From contig NZ_BBME01000019.1 of the NCBI RefSeq assembly GCF_000971395.1, positions 1 to 64,000 of the forward strand: DNA of 64,000 nucleotides, read 5' to 3'. The notes under the pieces were generated by a model that saw nothing but the letters and a program-made list of their open reading frames with translations, was not told the DNA's origin and did no database searches. The stretch comes from Demequina iriomotensis (lineage in GTDB: Bacteria > Actinomycetota > Actinomycetes > Actinomycetales > Demequinaceae). This document shows positions 31,596 to 42,148 of this stretch, piece by piece (the first letter of the stretch is position 1; the number at the start of each line of letters is the position of its first letter). The position numbers and the translations under genes are program-made.

Positions 31596-32114
31596 CTATC
31601 CGGCCACGTCGACCGCGCACGTGCAGCGGTCGGGGCGGAACGAGTCCGCGATGAGCGCGAGCGCCTCGTCTCCGAGCGGGTTCACCCCGGGACCGGCGGC
31701 GAGCGCATGGCCCACCAGCACGTGGAGGCACTTGACGCGGTCGGGCATGCCCCCGGCCGAGATGCCGTGGATCTCCGGCACGTCGCCGAGCGCGTAGCGC
31801 TCCTCGAGGTAGCGCTCGTGCGCCGCGCGATAGGCCTCGACCAGCTCGGGCTCCTCGCCGGACTCGAGCCGGGCCTGCATGTCCTTCATCACTCCGTTGG
31901 CCTCGAGCGTCGAGACCGCGGCCACCGCATCGGGATGCGTGAGGTAGTACTGCGTGGGGAAGGGTGTGCCGTCCGGCAGCCGCGGCGCCGTGTGGACCAC
32001 GGTCGGGTTGCCGCACACGCAGCGGGCGGCGATGGCCACGATGCCGCGCGGCTCGCGTCCCAGCTGGGCGGCGAGGACGGCGACGTCACGTTCGGTCGCG
32101 GGGGTGTCGGTCAC
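31596..32114 (-). CDS. DUF501 protein
   Basis: A 172-aa actinobacterial protein of the DUF501 family, almost always located between ftsB and ppx. The N-terminal half has C-V-C-G-N-P (about 32-37) and Y-L-T-H-P-D; the C-terminal half has S-A-G-G-M-P-D-R-V-K-C-L-H and the terminal C-T-C. The paired cysteine motifs and histidines suggest a metal site. GTG 32114 is used. The function is unknown; synteny suggests a link to polyphosphate or cell-division biology. Confidence 0.9.
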   Translation of the reverse strand: MTDTPATERDVAVLAAQLGREPRGIVAIAARCVCGNPTVVHTAPRLPDGTPFPTQYYLTHPDAVAAVSTLEANGVMKDMQARLESGEEPELVEAYRAAHERYLEERYALGDVPEIHGISAGGMPDRVKCLHVLVGHALAAGPGVNPLGDEALALIADSFRPDRCTCAVDVAG

Positions 32115-32123
32115 CCTGAGAGT

Positions 32124-32843
32124 CTAGTCGGCGTCCTCGGCGGACGATGCGGGGCCCTGCTTGCCCCCGCCGGCGTCGACGTCGGCCTCGCCCGCCTCCT
32201 CGACGGAGCCCCACAGCCGCGTGTACCAGGTCCCCGACTCCTCGATCGCCTGGTCCGTCTCGGCCGCGGGCGAGCCCTCCGCCGCACCCTCGACGGTCTC
32301 CGGGTCGATGACGCGGTACGGGGTCTCGCCCGGGTACACGTAGGCGAGGCGCTCACGCGCCTGGGCCTCGACGTAGGCCGGATCGTCCCAGCGCGCGACC
32401 TCTGCCGTGAGGTCGTCGACCGACTCCTGCGCGGTGACCGCATCGGCGCGCAGCTGCAGGAGGTCCTCCTGCTGACGGAAGTACGCGCGCAGCGACGGCA
32501 GCACCACGGCCGCCGCGAGCACCACCACGCCGACGAGCACGAGCACGCGCAACGAGAACGCCGAGAACCACGATCCTCGCAGCTGGACGGGCTCGATGCG
32601 GTTGCGCGTGGCCGCGGTCCGCGTCGCACGCGTGCTGGGCCCGGGCCTGCTCGACGCGCGCGCCTTCGGGATCCGCACGCCGCCCGTGGAGGGCGCCGCG
32701 CGGCGACGCGGAGTCGACCGGACCCGCGGGGCGGCCGTCGGGACCGACCCCGTCGCCGCGCGCACGCCTGGAGCCTGCGGGCGACGCGCCCCGCCCGCGG
32801 GCGAGGCGGCCGGGCGCGGCTCGCGGCGGGTCGGATCGGTCAC
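32124..32843 (-). CDS. ftsB: FtsB/DivIC septum-formation initiator
   Basis: A 239-aa bitopic division protein. A long Pro/Arg/Ala-rich cytoplasmic N-terminus (about 1-85) precedes one transmembrane helix (V-L-V-L-V-G-V-V-V-L-A-A-A-V-V, about 97-115). A periplasmic coiled coil (R-Q-Q-E-D-L-L-Q-L-R, ending L-A-Y-V-Y-P-G-E) follows, then an acidic disordered tail. FtsB with FtsL and FtsQ activates septal peptidoglycan synthesis. The GTG at 32843 is chosen because an upstream extension would run into the eno terminator. The N-terminal extension is typical of actinobacteria. Confidence 0.9.
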   Translation of the reverse strand: MTDPTRREPRPAASPAGGARRPQAPGVRAATGSVPTAAPRVRSTPRRRAAPSTGGVRIPKARASSRPGPSTRATRTAATRNRIEPVQLRGSWFSAFSLRVLVLVGVVVLAAAVVLPSLRAYFRQQEDLLQLRADAVTAQESVDDLTAEVARWDDPAYVEAQARERLAYVYPGETPYRVIDPETVEGAAEGSPAAETDQAIEESGTWYTRLWGSVEEAGEADVDAGGGKQGPASSAEDAD

Positions 32844-32922
32844 GTGGCTATTGTCCAGGCTCGCGGCCCGTCCCCCGGACGCCGGGCCCCGCGAGTCGCG
32901 CAGAACACCCGGGGAATGCGGA

Positions 32923-32954
32923 ACGGGCGCGCCTCCCGAGGGAGACGCGCCCGT
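32923..32954 (-). terminator. eno terminator
   Basis: Arms 32923-32937 (ACGGGCGCGCCTCCC) and 32940-32954 form a GC stem of about 14 bp with one mismatch, placed 20 bp past the eno stop and before ftsB. Confidence 0.65.
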
Positions 32955-32973
32955 CCGTCGAGCGTCGTGGGGC

Positions 32974-34299
<1,326 letters not shown>

Positions 34300-34335
34300 A
34301 CGATGCGCACGGGGGTGCGCTGAGCGACGTACGTC

Positions 34336-35010
34336 CTACGCCGGTGAACCTTCGGTATCGGGGCGTCCTGCCTGCTCAGCCGCGCGAGCGGCCTCCTCGA
34401 CCCGGCGCACGGAGGCACGCAGCGCGGTCTCCGCGTCGACGCCCTCGGCCCGCGCGCGGGCCACGAGCGCGAGCAGGGCGTCGCCCACGGCGGCGTCGGA
34501 CGATGCGTCGGCGGCGGGGGCACCGGTGGCCGGGGCGCCGGGAAGGCCGGCGCGCTCGGCGCGGCCGAGCACCTTCTGCGCCCGCGCGAGCGCGGACAAC
34601 GTCGCGGGGATGCCGTCGAAGGCGCTCTCGCGGCCCGAGGTCTCCGCCTTGATGCGGTCCCAGCGGCGCAGATGCTCGTCCATGTCACCCGCGGACTCGT
34701 CCCCGAACACGTGCGGGTGGCGCGCCACGAGCTTGTCGGCGCACGCGTCGGCGATCTCGGACAGCCCGAACGGCTCGGTCGGATGCTCCTGCGCGACGCG
34801 CGCGTGGAACACCACCTGGAGGAGCACGTCGCCGAGCTCCTCGCGAAGGTGATCGCGCGAGCCCGTCTCGATCGCCTCGACCAGCTCGTGCGCCTCCTCG
34901 ATGGCGTACGGCGCGAGCGACTCGTGGGTCTGCTGGGCGTCCCAGTCGCAGCCCCCGGGTGAGCGGAGGCGATCCATCACCTCCACCAAGCGGTCGAGAC
35001 CGTCAGCCAC
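34336..35010 (-). CDS. mazG: MazG nucleotide pyrophosphohydrolase
   Basis: A 224-aa house-cleaning enzyme that hydrolyses nucleoside triphosphates to monophosphates. The helical core has C-D-W-D-A-Q-Q-T-H-E-S-L (about 21-32), the metal motif E-E-A-H-E-L-V-E-A-I (about 38-47), and E-E-L-G-D-V-L-L-Q-V-V-F-H-A (about 57-70). A second, truncated MazG-like half follows with an Ala/Gly-rich linker. GTG 35010 overlaps the end of the lipoprotein gene by 8 bp. The mfd-lipoprotein-mazG-eno order is conserved in actinobacteria (lpqU-type neighbourhood). Confidence 0.93.
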   Translation of the reverse strand: MADGLDRLVEVMDRLRSPGGCDWDAQQTHESLAPYAIEEAHELVEAIETGSRDHLREELGDVLLQVVFHARVAQEHPTEPFGLSEIADACADKLVARHPHVFGDESAGDMDEHLRRWDRIKAETSGRESAFDGIPATLSALARAQKVLGRAERAGLPGAPATGAPAADASSDAAVGDALLALVARARAEGVDAETALRASVRRVEEAARAAEQAGRPDTEGSPA

Positions 35011-35638
35011 GCGCCGCCCAGGACGGCGACGCGTCGGCGAAGCCGCTCACGCCGATGAACGCGGTGAAGGCGTAGTTGCCGAGGCCCTGGACCTCGGCGT
35101 CGCCCACCGCGGCCTGCGCGGAGGTGACCAGCGCATCGGCCGAGAGCTCTCCCAGGCGGGGCGACACGGCGACGTCCTCCGGGAGCCCGTCGACCGCGGC
35201 GCGCAGCACCGTGCCGGTGGTGTCGGCGTAGGTCGCGACGTAGAGCGCGAGCACGTTCTCGACGGACTCGACCACGGCCTCGCTCGGCTCGGGGTCCTCG
35301 ACGCCCGCGTACCGGAGCCACTCTGTGGCGAACGTCGTCGCGACGCCCTCGTTGATCTGCGCGCCGTTCTCGGCCGCGGCGTCGACCAGGCCGGGGCCCA
35401 GCAGCGCGGCCGTCGCGAGCGACTGGCGGTCCGGGACGATCGCCCCGTCGCTGTCCGCCTCCCACGCCGCCGCGATGGCGTCGAGGTCCGCGGAGGTGAG
35501 CGTCGCATCGTCCGTCTGCACCGCGACGCCGGGGGCGGCGGCCTGGCCCGGCACGGCGCAGCCGGCGAGCAGGAGGGACGATGCGGCGAGGACGGCGAGT
35601 CGAGACGAGCGCATGGGCGTCATCCTAATGTCGCTCAC
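35003..35638 (-). CDS. Lipoprotein, possibly SurA-like
   Basis: A 211-aa exported protein. A basic N-terminus, hydrophobic stretch and L-L-L-A-G-C lipobox mark a lipid-anchored protein; the mature part opens with Ala/Pro-rich linker then helical sequence with A-V-Q-T-D-D-A-T-L-T-S-A-D-L, resembling the N-terminal domain of SurA-like chaperones, but no parvulin domain. The start may be GTG 35638 (GTGA overlap with mfd, preferred) or ATG 35623. It sits between mfd and mazG. The chaperone idea is weak; treat it as a conserved lipoprotein. Confidence 0.8.
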   Translation of the reverse strand: MSDIRMTPMRSSRLAVLAASSLLLAGCAVPGQAAAPGVAVQTDDATLTSADLDAIAAAWEADSDGAIVPDRQSLATAALLGPGLVDAAAENGAQINEGVATTFATEWLRYAGVEDPEPSEAVVESVENVLALYVATYADTTGTVLRAAVDGLPEDVAVSPRLGELSADALVTSAQAAVGDAEVQGLGNYAFTAFIGVSGFADASPSWAARG

Positions 35639-38600
35639 GCCGGCGCCGGTGCGCGCGTCGCCTGGATGACGGTGCGGACCCAGTCGAGCACTTCGAGGCC
35701 CTCGACGGGCTTGCCGCCCACGCGTGCGGTCATGGGCGCGGGCACCAGGACCTGGCGTACCGCGGGCTTGATGAGCGTGCCCGGGAACAGGCGCGTCACC
35801 CGCATCGCCGCCGAGTCGGGCAGCTCGAGCGGGCTGAAGCGGATGAGCCGGCCCTGGCTGACCACGTCGTGGATCCCGGCCGCGCGCAGCTCGAGGCGCA
35901 GGCGCGCGACGGCGACGAGGTTCGCGACGGGCTCGGGCAGCGGCCCGTAGCGGTCGTCGAGCTCCTCCTCGACCTCGGCGAGCGTCTCCGGCGTGTCCGC
36001 GTCCGCGATCTTGCGGTAGGCCTCGAGGCGCAGCCGCTCGTGCTCGATGTAGGACGTGGGAAGGTGCGCGTCGATCGGCAGGTCGACCGTCATCGGCGCC
36101 CGGTCCTCGACCTCCTCGCCGCGGAAGCCCGCGACGGCCTCGCCGACCATCCGGATGTAGAGGTCGAAGCCCACGCCCTCGATGTGGCCCGACTGCTCGG
36201 CGCCCAGCAGGTTGCCGGCGCCGCGAATCTCCAGGTCCTTCATCGCGACGGCCATGCCCGAGCCGAGGTCGGTGTTGGCGGCGATGGTCTGGAGGCGGTC
36301 GTGCGCGGTCTCGGTGAGCGTGCGCTCCGGCGGGTAGAGGAAGTAGGCGTAGGCACGCTCGCGGCCGCGGCCCACGCGTCCGCGCAGCTGGTGGAGCTGC
36401 GACAGGCCGAACGTGTCCGCGCGCTCGACGACGAGCGTGTTGGCGTTGGAGATGTCCAGGCCGGTCTCGACGATGGTGGTGCACACCAGCACGTCGTACT
36501 TCTTGTCGTAGTAGTCGACGATGACCTGCTCGAGCTGCTTCTCGCTCATCTGACCGTGCGCGACCGCGACGCGCGCCTCCGGCACCAGCTCGCCGATCTT
36601 GAGGGCCGCGCGGGTGATGGTCTTGACGGAGTTGTGGATGTAGAACACCTGCCCGTCGCGCAGCAGCTCGCGGCGGATCGCGGCGATCACCTGGGCGTCC
36701 TCATGCGGGCCCACGTACGTGAGGATCGGGTGCCGCTCCTCCGGCGGGGTCGCGAGCGTGGACATCTCGCGGATCCCGGTGACGGCCATCTCGAGCGTGC
36801 GCGGGATGGGCGTCGCGGACATCGCGAGCACGTCGACGTCGGTGCGCAGCGCCTTGAGCGTCTCCTTGTGCTCGACGCCGAACCGCTGCTCCTCGTCGAT
36901 GATGATGAGGCCCAGGTTCTTGAACCGCACAGAGCCCGTGATGAGGCGGTGCGTGCCGACCACGAGGTCGATCTCGCCCTTGCCCAGCTGGTCGATGATC
37001 TCCTTCGCCTCCTTGTCCGTCTGGAAGCGCGACAGCGCCGCGACCTTGACGGGGAACTGCGCGAAGCGCTCGGAGAAGGTGTCGACGTGCTGCTTCACCA
37101 GGAGAGTCGTGGGGCAAAGGATCGCGACCTGGGTGCCGTCCTGGATGGCCTTGAACGCGGCGCGGACCGCGATCTCCGTCTTGCCGAAGCCGACGTCGCC
37201 GCAGACGAGGCGGTCCATGGGGACGGCCTTCTCCATGTCGGCCTTGACCTCGTCGATGGTCGACAGCTGGTCCGGGGTCTCGACGTACGCGAAGGACTCC
37301 TCGAGCTCGCGCTGCCACGGGGTGTCGGGGCCGAACTCGCGACCCTTGGTCGCCATGCGCGCGCTGTACAGGCGGATGAGCTCGGCGGCGATCTCCTTGA
37401 CGGCCTTGCGGGCCTTGCCCTTGGTCTTGGACCAGTCGGCGCCGCCCATCTTGTTGACGCTCGGGGCCTCGCCGCCCACGTACTTGGTGATGAGGTCCAG
37501 CTGGTCGGTGGGGACGCTGAGCCGGTCGGCCGGCCCGCCGCGCTTCGACGCCGCGTACTCGATCACCAGGTACTCGCGCTCGATGCCGCGCACCGTGCGC
37601 TTGGTGAGCTCGACGAAGCGCCCGACGCCGTGGGTCTCGTGGACCACGAAGTCGCCCGGGCGCAGCTGCAGCGGGTCCACCGCGGTGCGACGTCGGGCGG
37701 GGACCTTGACCTTGGGGCCGGCGGCGCTCGCGGAACGACCGGTGAGGTCGCTCTCGTGGAGCACCAGGAGCCTCGCGTCCGGCACCTGGAAGCCCCGCGC
37801 GTCGACGCCGGCGAGGACGGCGACGACGCCGGCGTCCGCATCGTCCGCCGTCGCCGCGACCCGCGCGGGGATGGACCGCTCGCCGCACTGCTCGACGATG
37901 CGGTGGGCGGACCCGGTGCCGGCCGCCGCGATGACCACGCGCCAGCCCTCGCCCAGGCGCGCCTTGATGAGGTCGAGCACCGCGGCGAGGCGGCCGCGGA
38001 AGTCCTCGATCTCGCCGATGCCGGGGACCTCGGCGGCGGCGGTGCCGAACGGGCCGATGGCCGTCCACCCCAGGCCGCGCTCGGCGGCGGAGACCTCGAC
38101 GTCCTCGAGGGAGAGGAAGCCGCCATGACCCTCCGGTCCCTGCGCCTCGATGGGCGAGTCGGCGCCTGCGGCGGCGCTCACCCACGCGGCCTGGAGGAAC
38201 TCCTGCGCGGTGTGCTGGAGGTCCTCGGCGCGGCGCGCGAGGCGTTCGGGCTCGAGGGCGACGATGCGCACGTCGCGGGGCAGCACGTCCGTCACCGGGG
38301 TGAGGCGCGTGAGCAGGACCGGGATGAGCGACTCCATGCCCTCGACCGCGTGGCCGTCGGCGATGCGGGCGAGCATGTCGCCGGCCGCGGGGATCTGCTC
38401 GGCGAGGCTCGCGGCCCTCGCGCGCACGTCCTCGGTGAGCAGCAGCTCGCGGCACGGCGGGGCCCACAGTCGGCCCACGGACTCGAGCGACCGCTGATCC
38501 GCGACGGAGAAGAAGCGCAGGCTCTCGACCTCGTCGCCGAAGAACTCGACGCGGATCGGGTGCGGGTCCGTGGGTGGGAAGACGTCGACGATCCCGCCGC

Positions 38601-39135
38601 GGACGGCGAACTCGCCGCGCCGCTCGACCATGTCGACGCGGGTGTACGCGGCGGCGCCAAGCGCCTGAGTGAGGTCGGTGAGGTCGCGCTCGTCGCCCTT
38701 CTTGAGGAGCACCGGCTGGAGGTCCGCGAGGCCGGGCACCAGCGGCTGCAGCATCGCGCGCAGCGGCGCGACCACGACGCGCGGCGCCGGCAGGCCCGAC
38801 TCCTCGGCGGCCTCGGCGGGGTGAACCAGGCGGCGCAGCGTCGCGAGGCGCCGCGCGACCGTGTCGGAGCGCGGGCTGAGGCGTTCGTGGGGCAGCGTCT
38901 CCCAGCTGGGGAACGTGGCGACCTCGAGCGGGTCCAGGTACGCGGTGAGCGCGCGCGCGAGCTGCTCGGCGTCGCCCGAGGTGGCCGCGATGACGACGAT
39001 GGGCGCATCGTCCGTGGCCGCGGCGCGCGCGAGGAGCGGCGCGGCGGCCGCCCCGGGGGCCTGGATCGCGGCGGCGTCCCCGAGGCGCGCGTCGGCCCAG
39101 TCTCCGAGCAGGGGGGCGAGCGGGCGAGCGGTCAC
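35635..39135 (-). CDS. mfd: Transcription-repair coupling factor
   Basis: Mfd (1166 aa) displaces RNA polymerase stalled at DNA lesions and recruits UvrA. In order: a UvrB-homology region (about 1-340), a CarD-like RNAP-interaction domain (L-R-P-G-D-F-V-V-H-E-T-H-G-V-G-R-F near 490), the translocase with Walker A G-D-V-G-F-G-K-T-E (about 645) and I-I-D-E-E-Q-R-F-G-V, helicase motif V with H-G-Q-M-S-E and T-T-I-V-E-T-G-L-D, the R-G-R-V-G-R-G motif VI, and the C-terminal UvrA-binding TRCF domain. GTG 39135 is used. The length is normal. Confidence 0.97.
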   Translation of the reverse strand: MTARPLAPLLGDWADARLGDAAAIQAPGAAAAPLLARAAATDDAPIVVIAATSGDAEQLARALTAYLDPLEVATFPSWETLPHERLSPRSDTVARRLATLRRLVHPAEAAEESGLPAPRVVVAPLRAMLQPLVPGLADLQPVLLKKGDERDLTDLTQALGAAAYTRVDMVERRGEFAVRGGIVDVFPPTDPHPIRVEFFGDEVESLRFFSVADQRSLESVGRLWAPPCRELLLTEDVRARAASLAEQIPAAGDMLARIADGHAVEGMESLIPVLLTRLTPVTDVLPRDVRIVALEPERLARRAEDLQHTAQEFLQAAWVSAAAGADSPIEAQGPEGHGGFLSLEDVEVSAAERGLGWTAIGPFGTAAAEVPGIGEIEDFRGRLAAVLDLIKARLGEGWRVVIAAAGTGSAHRIVEQCGERSIPARVAATADDADAGVVAVLAGVDARGFQVPDARLLVLHESDLTGRSASAAGPKVKVPARRRTAVDPLQLRPGDFVVHETHGVGRFVELTKRTVRGIEREYLVIEYAASKRGGPADRLSVPTDQLDLITKYVGGEAPSVNKMGGADWSKTKGKARKAVKEIAAELIRLYSARMATKGREFGPDTPWQRELEESFAYVETPDQLSTIDEVKADMEKAVPMDRLVCGDVGFGKTEIAVRAAFKAIQDGTQVAILCPTTLLVKQHVDTFSERFAQFPVKVAALSRFQTDKEAKEIIDQLGKGEIDLVVGTHRLITGSVRFKNLGLIIIDEEQRFGVEHKETLKALRTDVDVLAMSATPIPRTLEMAVTGIREMSTLATPPEERHPILTYVGPHEDAQVIAAIRRELLRDGQVFYIHNSVKTITRAALKIGELVPEARVAVAHGQMSEKQLEQVIVDYYDKKYDVLVCTTIVETGLDISNANTLVVERADTFGLSQLHQLRGRVGRGRERAYAYFLYPPERTLTETAHDRLQTIAANTDLGSGMAVAMKDLEIRGAGNLLGAEQSGHIEGVGFDLYIRMVGEAVAGFRGEEVEDRAPMTVDLPIDAHLPTSYIEHERLRLEAYRKIADADTPETLAEVEEELDDRYGPLPEPVANLVAVARLRLELRAAGIHDVVSQGRLIRFSPLELPDSAAMRVTRLFPGTLIKPAVRQVLVPAPMTARVGGKPVEGLEVLDWVRTVIQATRAPAPA

Positions 39136-39211
39136 GGGGGTCCTCCCAGGGCATGACGACGGACCGGAGATTCCGGCACAGACATCCTAGGCACGCCCGG
39201 CTCCCGCCTCC

Positions 39212-39311
39212 CGGACACTGGCAACGGATCTCGGAGCGACACGCGGGCGATCCGAGGCGATATCCGTGCGACACGCCGCCGACCCGGGACTCGCTCCGTT
39301 GGAAGTGTCCA
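39212..39311. repeat. ~100-bp inverted-repeat element, copy 4 (inverted orientation)
   Basis: The arms 39212-39228 (CGGACACTGGCAACGGA) and 39295-39311 pair with few mismatches. The left 35 nt match the complement of the right arm of the copy at 19220 at about nine positions in ten, so this copy is inverted. GACACGC and GACACGCCG cores are present inside. It lies between the divergent mfd and SAHH-like genes. Confidence 0.75.
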
Positions 39312-39355
39312 GCGGAGGGGCGGAGGTGGCGGGCGGTCCTCGGCGTGCGCGCTCC

Positions 39356-39361
39356 TAGACT
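39356..39361 (+). promoter_or_regulatory. -10 box of the SAHH-like operon
   Basis: TAGACT fits TAnnnT and ends 7 nt before ATG 39369. With no ribosome site between, the transcript is probably leaderless. Confidence 0.45.
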
Positions 39362-39368
39362 TCTCCTC

Positions 39369-40847
39369 ATGACCGACCCGCACGCCACGGCCGAGCGGAT
39401 CCTCCGCCGCTTCGCCAGCGACACCAACCTCCTCATCGCAGGACGGCCCGTCCGCGTGTCCGCGGAGGCCGAGGACACCGCCACCGCGCTCGCCGTCGCG
39501 GGCATGGCCCGCGCGCTCGGCGCGCGTCTGGTCGAGGACGATGCGACCGGGCCCGACGTGCTCGACATCGACGTCCACGGGAACGATGCGACCCTCGCCC
39601 TGGGCGGACGGCCCCTGGCCGGCCGCGGCGACGCCGGCGGACGGCTCGACTTCGCCCGCGCCCACATGCCGGTCTCGACCGCGCTCGCCGCGGAGCTCGC
39701 CGCCGCGGGCACGGTGGCGGGGCTGCGCATCGGCGTCTCGATGACGCTCGAGCCCAAGACTGCCAACCTCGCGCTGCTGCTGCGCGACGCGGGCGCCGAC
39801 GTGGCGGTGTACGCGCACCCCGACGAGACCGACCCGGCCGTGGCCGAGGTCCTCCGCGAGCGCGGGGTGCCGGTCGACGCCGACGCGACCCTCTCCGGCG
39901 ACGCCGAGCGCGATGCGGCCCTCGCGTGGCTGCGGCGCGGCTTCGACGTCGTGGTGGACGACGGCTCGCACCTGGTCCGCCTGGCGCACGAGGCCGCTCC
40001 CGAGATCGTCGGCGGCTGGATCGGCGTCACCGAGGAGACCACCTCGGGCCTCACGCCGCTGCGCGCGATGGCGGCGGCGGGCCTGCTTGCGACGCCCGTG
40101 GTCGCGGTCAACGATGCGGCGACCAAGACCGGCTTCGACAACCGCTACGGCACCGGGCAGTCGTGCGTGCTCGCGATCGCCGATCTGCTCGAGCACGTCG
40201 ACGCGACGGTGCGCGACATGCCGGTGCTCGTGATCGGCTACGGCCCGGTCGGCGTGGGCGTCGCGGCGCATCTGCGCGCGCTCGGCGCCGAGGTGCGCGT
40301 CGCGGAGATCGATCCGCTGCGCGCGCTGCTCGCCGCGCACGACGGCTACGAGGTGGGCCAGGCCGAGGACCTCGCCGACGGCGCGCTCGTGGTGTCCTGC
40401 ACCGGCGTGGCCGCGACGGTCACCACCGAGATCCTCGCGCGTGCGGCCGCGGTCGCCGTCGCGGGCGGCGTGCCCGGCGAGGTCGAGCTGGACGCCGCCG
40501 TGCTCGAACCCATCGAGGTGGCCGGGGCTCCCGTGCCTCACCTCGACGTCGACACCGCCCACGGCACGCTCGTGCTGGACCGCGGAGGCTGCATCAACGT
40601 CACCGCCGCCGAGGGCAACCCCATCGAGATCATGGACCTCAGCTTCGCGACCCAGCTCGCCGCCATCCGGCAGCTGGTCGAGACGCGCCCCGCGATCGGC
40701 GTGCACGCGCTGGCGGACGATGCGGTGGCGCACGTCGCGGCGACCGCCGCGACCGCCCGCGGCCTCGCGCTCGACGCAAGCCGCGCATCGTCCCCCGCCG
40801 AGGGCCCGGACTGGCGCTCGCGCCGCTACCGGGGCGTCGGCGCATGA
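39369..40847 (+). CDS. Divergent S-adenosylhomocysteine-hydrolase-like protein
   Basis: A 492-aa NAD-binding protein of the SAHH fold. Retained catalytic landmarks are V-D-D-G-S-H (195-201; canonical D-D-G-G-D), G-V-T-E-E-T-T-S-G (219-227), N-D-A-A-T-K-T-G-F-D-N-R-Y (248-260, with the Lys253/Asp257/Asn258 triad) and the NAD loop V-I-G-Y-G-P-V-G (288-295). Several canonical residues are changed: the H-M-T near the N-terminus is S-M-T (124-126), the Cys of N-L-Y-G-C is Thr262, the I-F-S-T-Q-D pocket loop reads Y-A-H-P-D-E, and the I-G-H-F-D-N-E-I loop is A-G-G-V-P-G-E-V. So it probably does related thioether-nucleoside chemistry with a different purine or side chain. It is coupled by ATGA to a deaminase-like amidohydrolase. 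It is not likely to be the housekeeping ahcY. Confidence 0.82.
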   Translation: MTDPHATAERILRRFASDTNLLIAGRPVRVSAEAEDTATALAVAGMARALGARLVEDDATGPDVLDIDVHGNDATLALGGRPLAGRGDAGGRLDFARAHMPVSTALAAELAAAGTVAGLRIGVSMTLEPKTANLALLLRDAGADVAVYAHPDETDPAVAEVLRERGVPVDADATLSGDAERDAALAWLRRGFDVVVDDGSHLVRLAHEAAPEIVGGWIGVTEETTSGLTPLRAMAAAGLLATPVVAVNDAATKTGFDNRYGTGQSCVLAIADLLEHVDATVRDMPVLVIGYGPVGVGVAAHLRALGAEVRVAEIDPLRALLAAHDGYEVGQAEDLADGALVVSCTGVAATVTTEILARAAAVAVAGGVPGEVELDAAVLEPIEVAGAPVPHLDVDTAHGTLVLDRGGCINVTAAEGNPIEIMDLSFATQLAAIRQLVETRPAIGVHALADDAVAHVAATAATARGLALDASRASSPAEGPDWRSRRYRGVGA

Positions 40848-42148
40848 GCACCGTCGTCTACAGCGCGGCCCTGGTGCTGCCCATGACCGCGCCGCCCGTG
40901 CTGGACGGCGCGATCGCCGTGCGCGGCCGCCGCATCGTCCACGTGGGCGAGCGCGCGTGGGTGGTCGAGGCGCTTCGCGAGAGCGGCCACGCCTTCACCG
41001 AGGTGCACTGGGACGGCGTGCTCATGCCCGGGCTCATCAACGCCCACACCCACCTGCAGTACACGGGCATGGCCGAGGTGGGCCAGGGCAGCTACCAGGG
41101 ATTCGAGGACTGGGCGCGCGCGTTCAACCCGGTGTACGACCGCGGCCAGGACTGGCGCGGCGCCGCGGCCGCCGGCGCGCGCATGGCGCTCGAGGCGGGC
41201 ACCACGTCCGTCGCGGACGTGGTCACGGATCTCGAGGCGATGTACGCGCTCGCCGATGCCGGGCTGCACGGCATCACGTACTGGGAGGTCATGGACTGGA
41301 CCAACGCGGCCTGGCGCGAGCGCGGCCGCGCGCAGGTCGAGGCGGCGCTGGACGCGCTCCCGACGCCGCCGGGGACGGGCCTCAGCCCGCACGCGCCGTA
41401 CTCCCTCGAGATCGTGCCTCTGCTCGACATCCCCGACATCGTCCGCGAGCGCGGCAGCCGCATCCACATCCACCTGGGCGAGTCCGCGATCGAGCGCGAG
41501 TTCTCGCACACCGTCGCGGAGCCGTGGCAGGCGAAGAACCTCGGCTCGCTGTCCGAGCTGCGCTCGGCGGGCTACGGCACCTCCGCGACGGACTACGTCG
41601 ACCACCTCGGCGTGCTCGGCCCCGACTGCCACATCGCGCACGGCGTGTACCTCAGCGCGAACGATCGCGCGCTCCTGCGCGCGCGCGGCACCTCGGTGGC
41701 GCTGTGCCCGCGCTCGAACGCGGTCATCGGCCTCGACGAGCCGCCGGTCGCGGCCTACCTCACCGAGGGCAGCCCGATCTCGGTGGGCACCGACTCCCTG
41801 TCGAGCGCGCCGTCGCTCGACCTCATGGGCGACGTCGCCGCGCTGCACCGGCTCGCCCGCGGCCAGGGCTACTCCGGAGCGGACCTGGCCGAGCGCCTCC
41901 TCGCCGCGGCGACGCTCGGCGGGTCGCGCGCGATGGGCCTGCACATGGGCGCCGATCGCACCGGGTACCTCGCGGTGGGCGCGCGCGCCGATCTCGCGTT
42001 CCTCGACGTCCCCGTCGCGGACGTCGCCACCACCGTCGACGACCTCGCTCGCCACGGCGAGGGCCGTGCCGTCGCCACCGTCATCGCCGGGCGCCTCCGC
42101 CACGCGGCGGGGGCTTTCACCGACAGGACCGGAGCCGCCTTCTCATGA
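40844..42148 (+). CDS. Amidohydrolase, adenosine/SAH-deaminase-like
   Basis: A 434-aa metal-dependent amidohydrolase of the TrzA/MtaD group. Metal ligands are visible in order: N-A-H-T-H-L-Q (His68, His70), S-P-H-A-P-Y-S (His183), H-I-H-L-G-E-S (His210, Glu213), C-H-I-A-H-G (266 region) and V-G-T-D-S-L-S (Asp317). The L-x-E and S-P-H-A-P-Y pattern resembles S-adenosylhomocysteine/methylthioadenosine deaminases. ATG 40844 overlaps the upstream stop (ATGA), and its own stop overlaps the cupin start the same way. Its partner, an altered SAHH, suggests it deaminates the nucleoside before or after cleavage. Other nucleobase or triazine substrates cannot be excluded. Confidence 0.88.
   Translation: MSTVVYSAALVLPMTAPPVLDGAIAVRGRRIVHVGERAWVVEALRESGHAFTEVHWDGVLMPGLINAHTHLQYTGMAEVGQGSYQGFEDWARAFNPVYDRGQDWRGAAAAGARMALEAGTTSVADVVTDLEAMYALADAGLHGITYWEVMDWTNAAWRERGRAQVEAALDALPTPPGTGLSPHAPYSLEIVPLLDIPDIVRERGSRIHIHLGESAIEREFSHTVAEPWQAKNLGSLSELRSAGYGTSATDYVDHLGVLGPDCHIAHGVYLSANDRALLRARGTSVALCPRSNAVIGLDEPPVAAYLTEGSPISVGTDSLSSAPSLDLMGDVAALHRLARGQGYSGADLAERLLAAATLGGSRAMGLHMGADRTGYLAVGARADLAFLDVPVADVATTVDDLARHGEGRAVATVIAGRLRHAAGAFTDRTGAAFS

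Noticed and set aside
35869-39156. A 1095-codon open frame on the plus strand opposite mfd
   Set aside because: It is antisense to a full, motif-complete mfd. Its protein is Arg/Asp/Leu-rich low complexity, the typical antisense shadow of a high-GC gene.
39369-40847. Annotation as the housekeeping adenosylhomocysteinase ahcY
   Set aside because: Several canonical substrate-site residues are replaced, so plain ahcY would overstate the match.
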